Source: Dicaeum eximium (lineage: Eukaryota > Chordata > Aves > Passeriformes > Dicaeidae). Taken from it: DNA of 64,000 nt. The notes beneath the pieces are model-generated. The model was not told where the DNA came from and did no database searches. It saw nothing but the letters and a program-made list of their open reading frames with translations. Below are positions 11,701 to 23,400 of this stretch, one piece after another; within the stretch, counting starts at the first letter, position 1; every line of letters starts with the position of its first letter. The stretch lies in NCBI GenBank assembly GCA_013396995.1, contig VWZP01008598.1:897382-961381 (forward strand). Direction: 5' to 3'. A program made the position numbers and the translations under genes.

Positions 11701-14570
11701 GTGGGCCTCCCTGAACTGGCTGCAGTTCACTGACATCCATCAGGTTTCAGTGGGAATGTGGCATCCACATGTGATCTGACAAAGTGCCAAGTAGGGGCAG
11801 AGAAATCCTTCCCTCGACCTAAGGGCTGTGCTTCTGCCCACAGGGGTGGGAGGTGCTGCTCTCCATCGCTGCCAGGGCACGCTGGAAGCTCACACAGCTC
11901 CTCTCCCACTCCCAGGGCTTTCCACAGTGCTGCTCCCTAGCCAGTCCCACCCCAGGTATGCTCTCAGGAGTTAGTCCTTCCCCCTTGCAGCAAGTAGGAA
12001 GGAGCAGGTTTAACACCTGCTCCTCCTTTTCTGAATGTGAAAATTAGATTTCTAAGTACACAGTACCGTTTTGTTGCATACTTTCTCCATGCAACTGTAT
12101 TTCTCTAGCTTCATGTGGCATGGGATTGTCCCTGTGAATGGAAAGACAGGAAGACATATAAACCTGGAATTTAGGAAGAGCAATGGTTAGAGGAGCTTTC
12201 AAAAAGGAAAAGTTTAAGGCAAATGGAAAAGAGTAGTACAAATTAATCACACACCAGAAATACAACCATAACAAGAGCAGAAGGCGAAAGTGGAAGCAGG
12301 TCTATTGCCAATGCTTATAGCAATCCTCACTGCTTACAATCACTTTGTGACTTCATAAGTTGGCTTCCTCACCCAGATCAAATAAAATCCCCTGAGCTTC
12401 CAGGCATCTATTGCTGATCATCTGTCTTTACAGACAGAAATATTTTAGTATCTCTTAAATCAGTGTCATGTCTCTTCCACAATTTCCAGGAATTTCTGGG
12501 CTGCCTTTACTGTCTGCACAGTTACAGACATAATCTTTGTTGTACCACGATTTTGTGATCTGACATAATTTTCTGGCTGCTTCTTTCTCCATAATAGACT
12601 CGCTTAATTTGTTAGTTCCTCTGTGTTTAAAACTATATATAACCTTAACTCTGGCCCTCAAGATTACCTGTCAATAAGAAGAGTTTCAGAGCTGAGACCA
12701 AGTATGCTTCATAAGAACACAGATGTAAGATGAAGACAGCACATAGAAGAAATTATAGGGGTTCTCTCTGATTAATTAGAAATCATAGAATTAAACCACT
12801 TTGTCAGGACTCTGGGCCCTCCTATGCCAGGAATATAATAATTTTAGGCTTCTTCAAGCAGCTTTCATTTTAAAATCAGTTTTAGCCCTCCCCACTTAGA
12901 GATAAACCCCAAATATCTTTCCCCATCCCACCAGACTGAGACTGAGCAAGTTGGTGGATGAAGCACACAGAAACAAACAGTGAATTGGGTCAGTGGGTCT
13001 ACAGAAGCTTTTTTGAGAAGCTGAGGTTCAAAGAAGCCTGAGTTAGGCTGTGGACTATTTATGAATTTGTGGTCCCAAGAATTGCGATATAGCTACCATG
13101 TCTCAAGCCTAACTACTGTGATATCAGAGTGGTGCCAGGATATTTCAAGTTAGGGCTTGAATTCATATTTACAAGTGTTTGTTTGTGGCCCACTAAGGCC
13201 CACACAAGACTTCGGGAGCATACTGAGATTTAGCAGTGGGAGCAGAAAGAACAGCAGCAGCAATACCTCTTTAAACACTCTTAAACACAAGAGACTTGAT
13301 GCTTCCTTAAAGGCAGCAAGGTACTCCCAAGAAAGGCAGAGGCTGCAAACAGAGCCTGAGGTTTCTCTTATCCCAAAAGAAGGAAAAATAAACCCTTCAT
13401 AAAAACCTAAGAGGAATTTCATCAGGCAGAGGATGTTGCCACCTGCTGCTTAAATAAGGGCAGACATCAGTTCCCTATGGTTTGGGTCATTCCTGGGATT
13501 TGAATTTTTGTTCATGTTCCAGGAATTAACAGGTTATTTTTTCTGCTCGTAACTCAGTGGCCAGCAACTCCTCTTCCACTATACTGCTGGCAAACACAAC
13601 AGACCACATAACACTCCTTTCTCTGCACTCTTCACTGTAATCAGGTTTGCACATCAGGGGGGCTACCACAGCTAGCAAACATCACCTTAAAAGCCTTCAG
13701 ATGAACCCAACTGTGTACTTAGCTGCCACTTTTTCCTGGTGCCAACCTAGCAAACCTTTGGAGAGAGCCAAATCTTGAGCACCCAAAAGTAAATCAAAGA
13801 CAGAAGGGACTTTTAAAATTATTTTCAAAGAACTGTTAAAAAGTGTATGGCCTACACACACGAGGAATAGGAATGAAACTGCTGCCCTTATTTGCAATTC
13901 AAATAATTAGGTTGTAATGTTGAGAAGCATACATCCTTTGTGCAGGATTAAATACAAATGCTGATGTTTCTGTGAGACAGTAGCTTGGCAGACAATGAGA
14001 AATTAAATAAAATGAGCCTGGGTTGCACTGCAGTCAGAGCTGATGAAACAGCAGCACTGAATTTCTATTGCCCCTGTTAAAATGCCTCTGGGGAAAAATC
14101 TATTAATCACAACCATCTGGAAGGGAGCCTCAAATGCAGTTGGGATACTGGGGACAGTGGAGAAACCCCACCACGGTCCAGTGCACAAGAATGGAGATGC
14201 AAAGCCTTGGGAATCACGCTGGGGGCTCAGTTCCATGCAGGGTCTAAAATCACCAACACAGCAGCAGAAAGGGAAGGGAGCTCATGCCATGCCAGGTAGC
14301 AGGACACTCATTCACTGGAGCTGGCCAAATTAGCTTCATCTACTTTGCCAAGACCCATCGCCCTGCCTACATCTCCTGCAAGTAAAGAAAATTTTGCTTC
14401 TGCAGGAAGGCACAAATCTCTGTTTCCAGAGGGAAAACTGAGAAGAACTACCATTTTTGGTGACTTTCCAAAGTTCTCAGAGGCCCTTACTAGTAATGTG
14501 CAGGCCTGAATGCTGTCAACACAGTTCTCAGGCATGGCACATACAAAGTAAGCCTTCCTCTTCCCCCAGG
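11701..14570. other. Intergenic DNA, no gene recognised
   Basis: Unique-looking sequence that becomes more AT-rich after about 12000. Open frames are short (up to 90 codons), have no recognisable domain and overlap antisense frames. A 17-base segment at 13737-13753 repeats one at 11464-11480. Nothing else stands out. Confidence 0.5.
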
Positions 14571-15302
14571 AACATGGAATGGTTTGGGTTGGAAGGAAAC
14601 AAGTCCATCTAGCTCCACTCCCCTTCCAGGAAGGGCCACCTTCTACTAGGCCAGGTTGCTCAGAGCCCCATCCAGCCTGGCCTGGAACACTTCCAGAGAT
14701 GGGGTACCCACTACTTTTCTGGGCAACCTGTTCCAGTGTCTTACCATCCTCATAGAAAATAATTTCTTCCTAATACCTAATCTAAATGTACTGTCTGTCA
14801 GTTAAAAACCATTATTCCCCCTTGCCCTATCACTCCATGCCCTTGTTAGAAGTCTCTCTCCAGCTGTCTTGTCGGGCCCCTATGGTACTGGAAGGTGCTC
14901 TAGGGTCTTCCTGGAACCTTCTCTTCTCCAGGCTGAGTATCCCCAACTCCCTCAGTCTGTCTTCACAGGAGAGATGCTCCATCCCTCTGATCATTTTTGT
15001 GGCATCCTCTGGACTTACAGGAAGGTCCAACTCCTTCCTGTGCAGGGACCCCAGAGCTGGTTGCAGCACTGAAGTTGCAGTCTCACCAGAGTAAAGGGTC
15101 AGAATCCTCACCCTCTCCTCGCTGGCCATACTGCTTTGGATGCAGCCCAGGACATGCTTGTTTTCTTTGCAGAGGCACACTGCTGGATCACACCCAACTT
15201 CTCATCCATCAGCACCCCCAAATCCTTCTCCTTAGGGCTGCTCCTCTGCCCAGCCTGTATTTTGTTGGGACTGCTCCAACACATGCAGGACCTCAGATGA
15301 GT
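14571..15302 (-). mobile_element. CR1 LINE, 3' fragment, inverted
   Basis: The plus strand reads GAATGGTTTGGGTTGGAAGG at the low-coordinate end, which is the reverse complement of the CR1 3' terminus. It continues through CATCCAGCCTGGCCTGGAAC, the GTTCCAGTGTCTTACCATCC block, CTTCTCTTCTCCAGGCTGAG and the AGCACCCCCAAATCCTTCTC block, ending near the CCAGCCTGTATTTTGTTGGG block. The terminal ATTCTGTG units are missing or eroded. It is at least 730 bases, longer than the 9340 copy, and frame-broken. Confidence 0.92.
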
Positions 15303-18263
15303 CAAATCTGGGGAGAAGTGATTCAGCAGCTTCCAAAGAAGAGAAGGAAATTCTTAAGGTTACCAAATAAGAAGGTCTTAAGAGTAGAAAATGGATTTAT
15401 CTTGCCTCTCTACACTACAAAAATCTGGTCACTGTGACATGACTTTTTTCCATTTCCCTTCATTGTTAAAGGCAGACTGGGGCAGGGGGTATCCGAGAAG
15501 CCAGAGGAATTATATTCCCTTAGTAAAGGAAAAGTGCAAGTTTTATCTTGACCTATGTGGTCAAGCTGTCCCAGGGCAAGCTGAAATATGATCACCTTCA
15601 TTAAAAAACTGCCATGTCTGCACAAAGCAAACATCTTGGCTGCCTCAGAAACCTCTCCAGATGACAGTGCAGAGGTGATGTATTACAGAACCAAAGCTGC
15701 TTTTTCAACCAGGAGGGGAATGGATAAAAATTTTGACTTGTTTTCCTGTCAGTCAGCAGTTCCTTACAATATTGCTCAAAAATCTCTTCCACTGGTCATC
15801 CCCTTTTAAAAGTGCAAGGGAACAGAACAGGGTGCAGCATAGTGCCACCACAGCAGCACTGCCTGGCACCCCAGGCCACTTCCAGGTCCCCCAGTGCTGC
15901 TGCTGGGTCCCCACCTGTAGTCTCAGATGCCCTCCTGCATCCCCTCCTGCTCATGCAGAGACACCCTAAGCAGCTGTGGATACCCAATGAACAGATCAAA
16001 CTCTTCAGGCTCACAGCTACATATTTCTGGGACCACAGCAAGGGAAGGCCTTCTGTTCACTGGGCTTCCTCTCCATTGCCCAGAGCCAAAGACAGCCAAT
16101 AACCTCCACCAAGCCAATAGGATGGGAACAGTGCTTTTTTCCAGCACCAGCATGCATTTAGATCCAGGTGTTGGGAAGGAATCCCATTGGCACCCCCTGA
16201 AGGTGACCTGTGCCATTTTTACCAGGATATAACACACAGTTCTAATGATGAACACTTGTGACTAGTTAGAAGCAAGGGAAGCTGCCAAGAGGAGCAAGCT
16301 GAGTAGTTCCTTGGGTAACCATGTGGCAACAGGGAGGCAGGGTGGGCAAACCCACAGCGTGGAGCAAAGCTCTGGAAGTGCTCCATTCCTGAAGATGCTG
16401 GCAGGGGCAGCCCATTTTCAGGAAGAGTAGCACAGCAGAACGTGGTGTGAGGAGCAGGCTATCCTGATGGCTGGCCAGCAAACCCACCAGCCACCCGGCT
16501 GAACAGTATACTCACCAGAATGTGGGATGAGGCTAGTGTGGGTTGCGGAGACGGGAGCAACTGCTTTTGCTGAGCCTTAAACAGCATAATGTCAGGGAGC
16601 AGAGATGTTGGCAGTGGAGAAACATCAGCTGCATTGAGAGAGGCTTGTGAACACCAAGGGCTGGAAACCCAAGAACTGTGTGCAAAAACAACCTCATCAG
16701 GTAATCCGCAGGGAAGAGTACATCCTTACCTTGGGCACTAACACAGCCTGCCCTCACTACCCACAGACAAATCAGCCTGACAATGCTGCACAAACAGGAA
16801 AACAAACCCTTCATGTATTAGCTTGCTCCACTTCACCTACACTTTCTGCTTATTGTCCAAGCATGAACCAGTGATGCAGCCCAATTCTTGACTTCCATAT
16901 TGATTTATCTGTATTGAAACCTTTAAAAGCATTATTTTAAGTCACTTATATTTAAATCAGATCAAGAGATTTTTTGAATCAATGAAGACAAAAGCAATCC
17001 TCAAGCAATTAAGAATCTCTTATGCTTATTGTAGAAATTATGAAGGGGAAATGTAGATTTGCCTCATTCCTGAGGTGCCTAATTGAGGAATGGTTTTGGC
17101 AGCCTGACCACAAGAGTACTCTGGTGACACAGTGTCACCTGAACTGAAGAGGTCCAACATGTGGCCTTTCGAGGAGTCAGGGCACCAGCAGCTCACTGCC
17201 TATCAAATAGAAAAACTGCAGAGAAAGCCAAAAGAACTACATCACTCCCTCAAAATTTCATATTTCATGCTGGAAGCAGCAATTTCAGCACCCTGATTAT
17301 CAGGATGCTGAACCTCCGTGGCCCTCAGCCAAATAAGCTATCCAATGTGGGAATGTATTTTATATCAGAAGAAAATCCCAAGTTTGCAGTCTTTATTCAC
17401 TTCTTCATATATAAAAATATAGATGCATTTTCATACCTATCTCTATCTAAAATAGTTTATACCCACCCCCCCCATAATTTAAGTGCAATTGCACATTCAA
17501 CAGGGCTGTTTGCAGTGCCATGCTTGGCAGGAGCAGGGTTATTTTCTCTCCCTCACTACCTCTTTCAAATAACATACACTAAGCTGAATGGAGATCTTCA
17601 TTCTCATACAAAAGCAGCAAAATTTCCAGCCCCACAACTACCTAGGACTATGTTATTGGAGCAACTCCTGATACAGAAATGCCCAGCAGATGCACAGAAC
17701 TGCTCCTTAACAGCTCTTGTTCTCTGCCTCTGCAGAGCAGGTCGTGTTTCCCTGCACACTTGAAAAGAAACAGGAGGCAAGTCCAGTACTATCCAGTGAC
17801 ACCTGGATGAAACAGGTTTCTGCCTGATTAGCATACACACCACAAAACCTCTGCTGCATGTGTTTGGAATTGTGACACCAATTCGGAAGTTTTAGTGCCC
17901 AAATAATAGCAAGTAAAATGAGTTTTGGCTTTGCAGAAGTAACATATTTAAATTATGTTTCCCTTCAGTAGAAGAAAAAAATACAAATCTGCACTGTCTC
18001 ACAGTGCTTCTTTAGTTTACAGATTTTGTACTGGCTTCGCAGCTACTGTATTGCAGAGGTTCACACATCATTCTCAATTTTACTTTTTTAATACAAAGGC
18101 CATAGTGCAGCCCAAACTCACCATGAAAAGCCAAAGCATTTAAAAAAAAGTTGAGGTGACTGAAGTCTTCCCCAAAAGGGCAACACTGTATTTCAGAAGA
18201 GAACTCCAAACACATGCTCTGTGTTTTCATTCAAATACAAATGCCGTGTAATAGATTATACTG
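15303..18263. other. Intergenic DNA, no gene recognised
   Basis: Base composition shifts here from GC-richer to AT-rich. The longest open frame in the window (17161-17763, plus, 200 codons) lies in this block. It shows no known domain and no signal peptide, has poor composition, and is only noted as a lead. A short C-run is present near 17464-17472. Confidence 0.5.
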
Positions 18264-18426
18264 CCTAGAGAACCTGTGGATGCTCCATCCCTGGCAATGT
18301 TCAAGGCCAGGCTGGATGGGGCTTTGAGCAACCTGGTCTAGTGGAAGGTGTCCCTATGCACGATGTAGGAGCTGGAACTAAACTTAAAGAACCCTTCCAA
18401 CCCAAACCATTTCATGATTCTATGAT
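18264..18426 (+). mobile_element. CR1 LINE, short 3' tail
   Basis: This copy of about 160 bases shows TGGATGCTCCATCCCTGGCA, GTTCAAGGCCAGGCTGGATG, the GGGCTTTGAGCAACCTGGTC block, CCTTCCAACCCAAACCAT and a single terminal ATGATTCTATGA. It is severely 5' truncated and non-coding. It lies downstream of the SEPTIN7 stop, on the opposite strand to that gene. Confidence 0.93.
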
Positions 18427-19389
18427 TAATACAAAAGAGCTAACAAGCTTATAAAAGTTTCTGATGACCCTGAGAGTATGTGAGAGGCTAGAGTGTAACA
18501 GTGAGAATGAAGGCAAGCATAATGAAACCAAGCTCCCTAATAAATGACATCTCTATTTCAGAGCGAATGGGGATGCTGAAGTACCAGCATATATCCACAT
18601 AGAGGGCATCCTCAGTTTTGATGAGTCCAAAAAGCAGTTCAAAATTCTGTCCTAGATGGTAACTGTTACCTGATTATTAAATTATTCAATTTATTGAATT
18701 AAACTGAAACTCTGAAAACAACTGAAAGATGCAGGCAGTGTACATCCTCTGAGATGTATCACAGACCAGATTTTGCAATTCTAATTACTTGCACGGGAAA
18801 GCAATGTCCACTTATTGATACTCAGTGTCTTCTCTGAAAGAGACAGACAATATTTGAAATGAGTTACAAGGAGGCCTTTATGCAGACTGCTGAAAACGCA
18901 ATTTCTTTGAGAAGCGAGCTGAATAAATCATATTTCTGTAATCATAACTCATGTAAAAGAAAAATGAGCAGAAGCAGAGTGATAACAGGGATAATACAGG
19001 GAACATCTGCAAAAAATTAGATATTCTTCATTATTCCACAGGCAAACAGACATCATAAATCCCCATCAATTTTTAACAACTTACAAATGTGTTGTTTCCC
19101 AGATCCTCCTAAAAGCTTGCAGAAGGCAGTAAGAACAGAGGGAAAAGCGAGACTGCCGGAAGGGGAGCTGGTGGGACCCAGCACAGGGTGTGCAGACACT
19201 TGGTGCCCTCTCCTGGGCATGACAGAAAGATCCTTGTTTAGCCAATTCAGAGCATGGCCCTGGAAATGGGGTCTTCTACACCTTAAACTGATTCCTCAGA
19301 TGAAACCAAAGACACAGGTTAATCAGAGAGAAAGTTCACACTTTTCCAGAGAAGTACTCTGCTGTTCAACTCCATTACAATTCCTGACA
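18427..19389. other. AT-rich stretch between the CR1 tail and the SEPTIN7 3' UTR
   Basis: No gene or repeat was recognised. It holds the possible distal polyadenylation signal at 18690. A small GC-richer patch near 19120-19220 falls inside a 130-codon plus-strand frame (19087-19479) that I regard as chance. Confidence 0.45.
18690..18695 (-). terminator. Possible distal polyadenylation signal AATAAA
   Basis: A second AATAAA on the gene strand lies about 1.7 kb beyond the SEPTIN7 stop, in AT-rich DNA. It may be used for a longer 3' UTR or be a chance match. No strong GT-rich downstream element was recognised. Confidence 0.2.
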
Positions 19390-20386
19390 CGGCAGCATGT
19401 TACATCACAACATTGTTTATTATGTAACTTTTTACAATACAAACAAAAATACAGAAATGCAGTATATGAATACAGCTAAATGCAAAATGGTGATGTTTTT
19501 CTCGAGGCCATATTCCCATTTCTAGTAAAATAAAGAAAGACTGCACACAGGTAGAAACAGGTTGGTAGTTAACTCCACAATTTTGCCTAGAAATGACCTA
19601 TAAATGCATTTTCCTGCTACTTACCATAAAATGTAAAAAGGGAGTTAAAGGAAAGACTTTTTACTCACTGGTTCCTACCATATGAAAGAAGCTATATTCT
19701 ATTTAGGAGGGCCAATATATGGAAAAATATCTAAATTAAATGTTATTACAAAAAATGAAGCAGTAATGAGATCCTTCTGGCTAAAGAAGTTACTAAATGA
19801 GAATAGCATATATTTAAAGAATCCAAAACATAAAAGGGTTGTTATAAAAAGCTTAGGTGCACTGTAAGCTTACAACTTTTGTTTTTCCATGTGTCCTTTT
19901 AAACAATGGAAGTGTCAAAAATAGGGTCAACTGTGTTAGACTAAATTACATTATTGTATATGCTGCACTGAATGGAATTCTTGTATTATAATAATAGAGA
20001 AGCATTGTTTTCATCATATTATGGCAATTTTTCCTCACTAAAAACCGTCTAGAGTCCTGCATTTTTTGATATCCTGTAAACCATCAAACCACCAGAACAT
20101 GATTGTACAACAGTAAAATGTTTTCTTTTGCATTAAAATGACACCTGTTTAAAAAAAAAAAAGAATGAAAAAAGGTACTTAGAGCTGTTATTTTTCCAAG
20201 TACACAACACCCTAGACAATTCAAGGCATCTCATTCTCCATCAAAATTAACAAAAATTTGTCATGCTGTTAAATCCATTACTATGGATACGACTGGTGCA
20301 AAATTGGTCAAACGGATCCAACAAACACTGATGTCCAGGCTGGCATATTGGCAACTAATACATAACTGGTGGTCAAAATGATGCAT
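19390..20386 (-). other. SEPTIN7: Probable SEPTIN7 3' UTR
   Basis: This AT-rich sequence follows the stop codon with no recognisable coding content. An A-tract on the plus strand (about 20150-20162) makes a U-tract in the transcript. The proximal end is inferred from the AATAAA at 19416-19421, which gives a 3' UTR of about 1 kb. A longer form using a second signal at 18690-18695 is possible. The boundary is an inference because transcript data are not available here. Confidence 0.6.
19416..19421 (-). terminator. Candidate polyadenylation signal AATAAA for SEPTIN7
   Basis: The plus strand reads tttatt, giving AATAAA on the gene strand about 970 bases after the stop codon. A TG-rich stretch (ttgtgatgt) follows about 20 bases downstream on the gene strand, as expected for a cleavage-stimulating element. 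It is the first canonical hexamer I see after the stop codon. Confidence 0.5.
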
Positions 20387-20426
20387 TTAAAATATCTTCC
20401 CTTTCTTCTTATTCTTTTCCAAGGTT
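20387..20426 (-). CDS. SEPTIN7: SEPTIN7 terminal coding exon with stop codon (residues 425-437)
   Basis: The coding part is 40 bases. It completes Arg, reads [12 protein letters not shown] and ends at TAA (20387-20389). This basic tail matches the known septin-7 C-terminus. The acceptor is cattttag. The exon continues without interruption into the 3' UTR at lower coordinates. The 550-base intron before it is the shortest visible in the gene. Confidence 0.95.
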
Positions 20427-23400
20427 CTAAAATGACATAAACAAAAGTTTATTAAACAATGCATACATGTTATGATTTTTTAAAAAAATTACATACACCT
20501 TTTTTAAACAGACATTTTAATAAGTCTTTACTGGTTACAACACAATGGATGAAACTTACTATGTACACACTACTTGTACTGTGTGAATCAAGCAGTGAAG
20601 TTAGCATGAGACTTCCCCTCCCAAGGACTAGGGGACTGAATATTTTAGTTCTCAGAACTTTTAATTCTTCATCCCCCAGAAGTCTGATGCAATCTATCAA
20701 TATAAACTTTTTTTTTTTTTACATAGATATATTTATGTGTGGGTACCATGTTTTTGCAGGCTAAAATCTGCTTTAGAAGCTAATAATCTTCCCACTATTC
20801 CTGAAATATGGTGATTTGTGACTAAAAGCAAGCAGTTCAAGATCTTTCTTGGTTTTTAAGTGACACCTCCATAGTGGCCAATGACCATGGATGGACCATT
20901 ACTATCTCAGAAATTGTCTTTGGGCAGAAAGCTACAGAACTTTTACTGTGAACTGCAGGACAAGACTCCAATTTACCTGGAAGAATTCTGTTGTTCCAAA
21001 ATACGTTGTTGAGCCTCCCAGTTCGCCTTCTCATCCTCAAACTGACGACGCTTTTCCTCCAATTCTTTGTGTTGTGCCTCCAAATTCTTTTTCATTTGCT
21101 CATGGCGTCGCTGCAGCTGTAGAAGATTATGAACAGAGTCAGTGGGTGCAGAAAACACAGCAACTTTTGGAACTGTACTAACAAACATCAGCAACTAAAC
21201 TTACTGATGCAACAAAATTATGTATTCTATTTTTCTTCAGAGAAAGTAGCTCAGACTAAAAACTCTAAGGTGATAGGTATTGCCAGTAATAGAAGACAAA
21301 AGGTTATTAATCCCATCGCTTCATTTTACAGTTAACAGAAAATGCCCCAAATGCTGCCCAGTTTACAAACAGGATTTGTAAGGAGCTACATTTGGCAAAT
21401 AAAAAGGAAATTAAAAAATGCTTTGGTATTTGATGCAAACATTAAGCAGCAAATTGCAGAGCATTTAAGTATCACAAATGCATAAAAGAGCAGCATCTTT
21501 GACTTTCTGGGAGGGGGGAGGGGGGAACCAAAATATTGATTTCATCCTATAGCATTAACTATATTGTGGATCTATTTGGGAAAAAATATTAAGTGGATTA
21601 ATATATTCACTAATTAAATGAATTAGTATTATTGAGGAAGTGAACTGTCTACATTCCAAAACAGAACAACAATTCTCTCCTGCAAGTTGATGGGACAGAC
21701 TGACAATCAAATGTGTTGTATGTGCGGATGGAAACACTTGTCAGGAGAAGAGATTCCTTTCGTGTGGTGTAATGTTTTTTTTTAATTGAGTTAAATCATA
21801 GAATGGTTTGAGTTGGAAGGGACCTCAAAGATCATTTAATTCCAACCCTCCTGCCAAGGGCAGGGACCTGGATGCTCAAAGTCCCATTCAGCCTGGCCAT
21901 GAACGTGTCCAGGGTTGGAGTACCCACAACTTCTCTGGGAAGCCTGTTCCAGAGCCTCACCACTCTCATAATAAAGAACTTTCTCCAAATATCTGATCTA
22001 AACCTACTTTCTTTCAGTTTAAAGCCATTCCTCTTGTCCTGTCACTCCATACCCCTGTAAATAGTCCTTCTCCATTCTTCCTGTTGGGTCCCTTCAATAC
22101 TGGAAGGCCACAATTAGACCACCACGAAGCCTCCTCTTTTCCAGGCTAAGCAATTCCAATTCTCTTAGCCTTCACTCATGGGAGAGCTGTCCATCCCTCT
22201 AATTGCCTTGGTGGCCTCCTCTGGACTCACTCCAACAGTCCTGTGTTGGGACCCCAGAGCTGGATGCAGCACTGCAGGTGGGGTCTCAGCAGAGCAGAGG
22301 GGCAGAATCCCCTCATTTGACCTCATGTCCACACTTCAGAGAAAGTGACATAAAACTTCCTCTTTCCTTACTCTCTTACAAGACCCTGTTTTACACCAAT
22401 CCTTGAAAACCTATTTCCTTTTAACATTTTTACATGGCACTCTGTTGCCTACTTTTCTACATTTAGATAAATACAACAGAAGTTTGCAAAGCAAATGAAT
22501 GGTGAAGAAAAAAGAATTAATTGCATGAACATAAAAAAATGCTATCACAAGATAGAGTCAGTCAAAAAGCCATGAGATAGTACATGAAAACCAGAAATAT
22601 TTTTGTATTTCACGTAACAAGGAGAATGTGGATGCCAGAAGCATTAAAGGGTTCAAGAAGATTCAAGACAGAAATCAAAGAAAGGCTAAATCAAGTGACT
22701 TCAAAAATCATGATCCAGATAAATATACAGTTTTAAAATCCTCAAATTGCTGACTAGTGTATCTTACTATTCATATCCTTATCTATTCAGTTCTCAAAAA
22801 ATTTTTTTGATTGATTTTTTTCCTCTGATCCAGTATGCCTTGGCACCTTACAGTGCTTAGGCTGCCAAGCATTTCAACTACCCTTTCCAAGTTTCCTCAT
22901 TTTTCCTCAAATTTGGAGACAAACTTTCTTTAGGAACTTTGACAGTTCTGAACTTCTCTGTTAGGCTTCTTATGAGAAACTGCTTTTTGAAAACTTAAAA
23001 AATTACTTAGTTTTTAATTTTTTTTAAAAGAAGTTTTACTTAAACTTCCAATTATAATAGTCCCTTAAAAAGATCATTTTTAGAGCTCCTTGAAGCCTGT
23101 AAAAATCTGGTTTCACAGTGAGGACTTCATCTGGAGATGACAGAAATTAGAGTTAAGTATCCATAAAATTTATTCAAATGATACCACAACACTGACAAAA
23201 ACAACTCTGCCTTAGCCTAGTAATTCTCATATAGGTGATGTCCTGTAGGCATTGTGTCCAATTTCTGAAATGATTTTCAATGCTCACAACAAATGATCAT
23301 TATTGCATTAGCTTATGTAAGCCATAAAAGCTTTATAAAAACTTATAAAATCACATGGAAGAATAAGCATAAAATATTCCAATGAAAAGGGAGAAAAAGA

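Noticed and set aside
14786..15437. Frames over the CR1 at 14571-15302
   Set aside because: All overlap the retrotransposon 3' region, which is frame-broken in its own coding sense.
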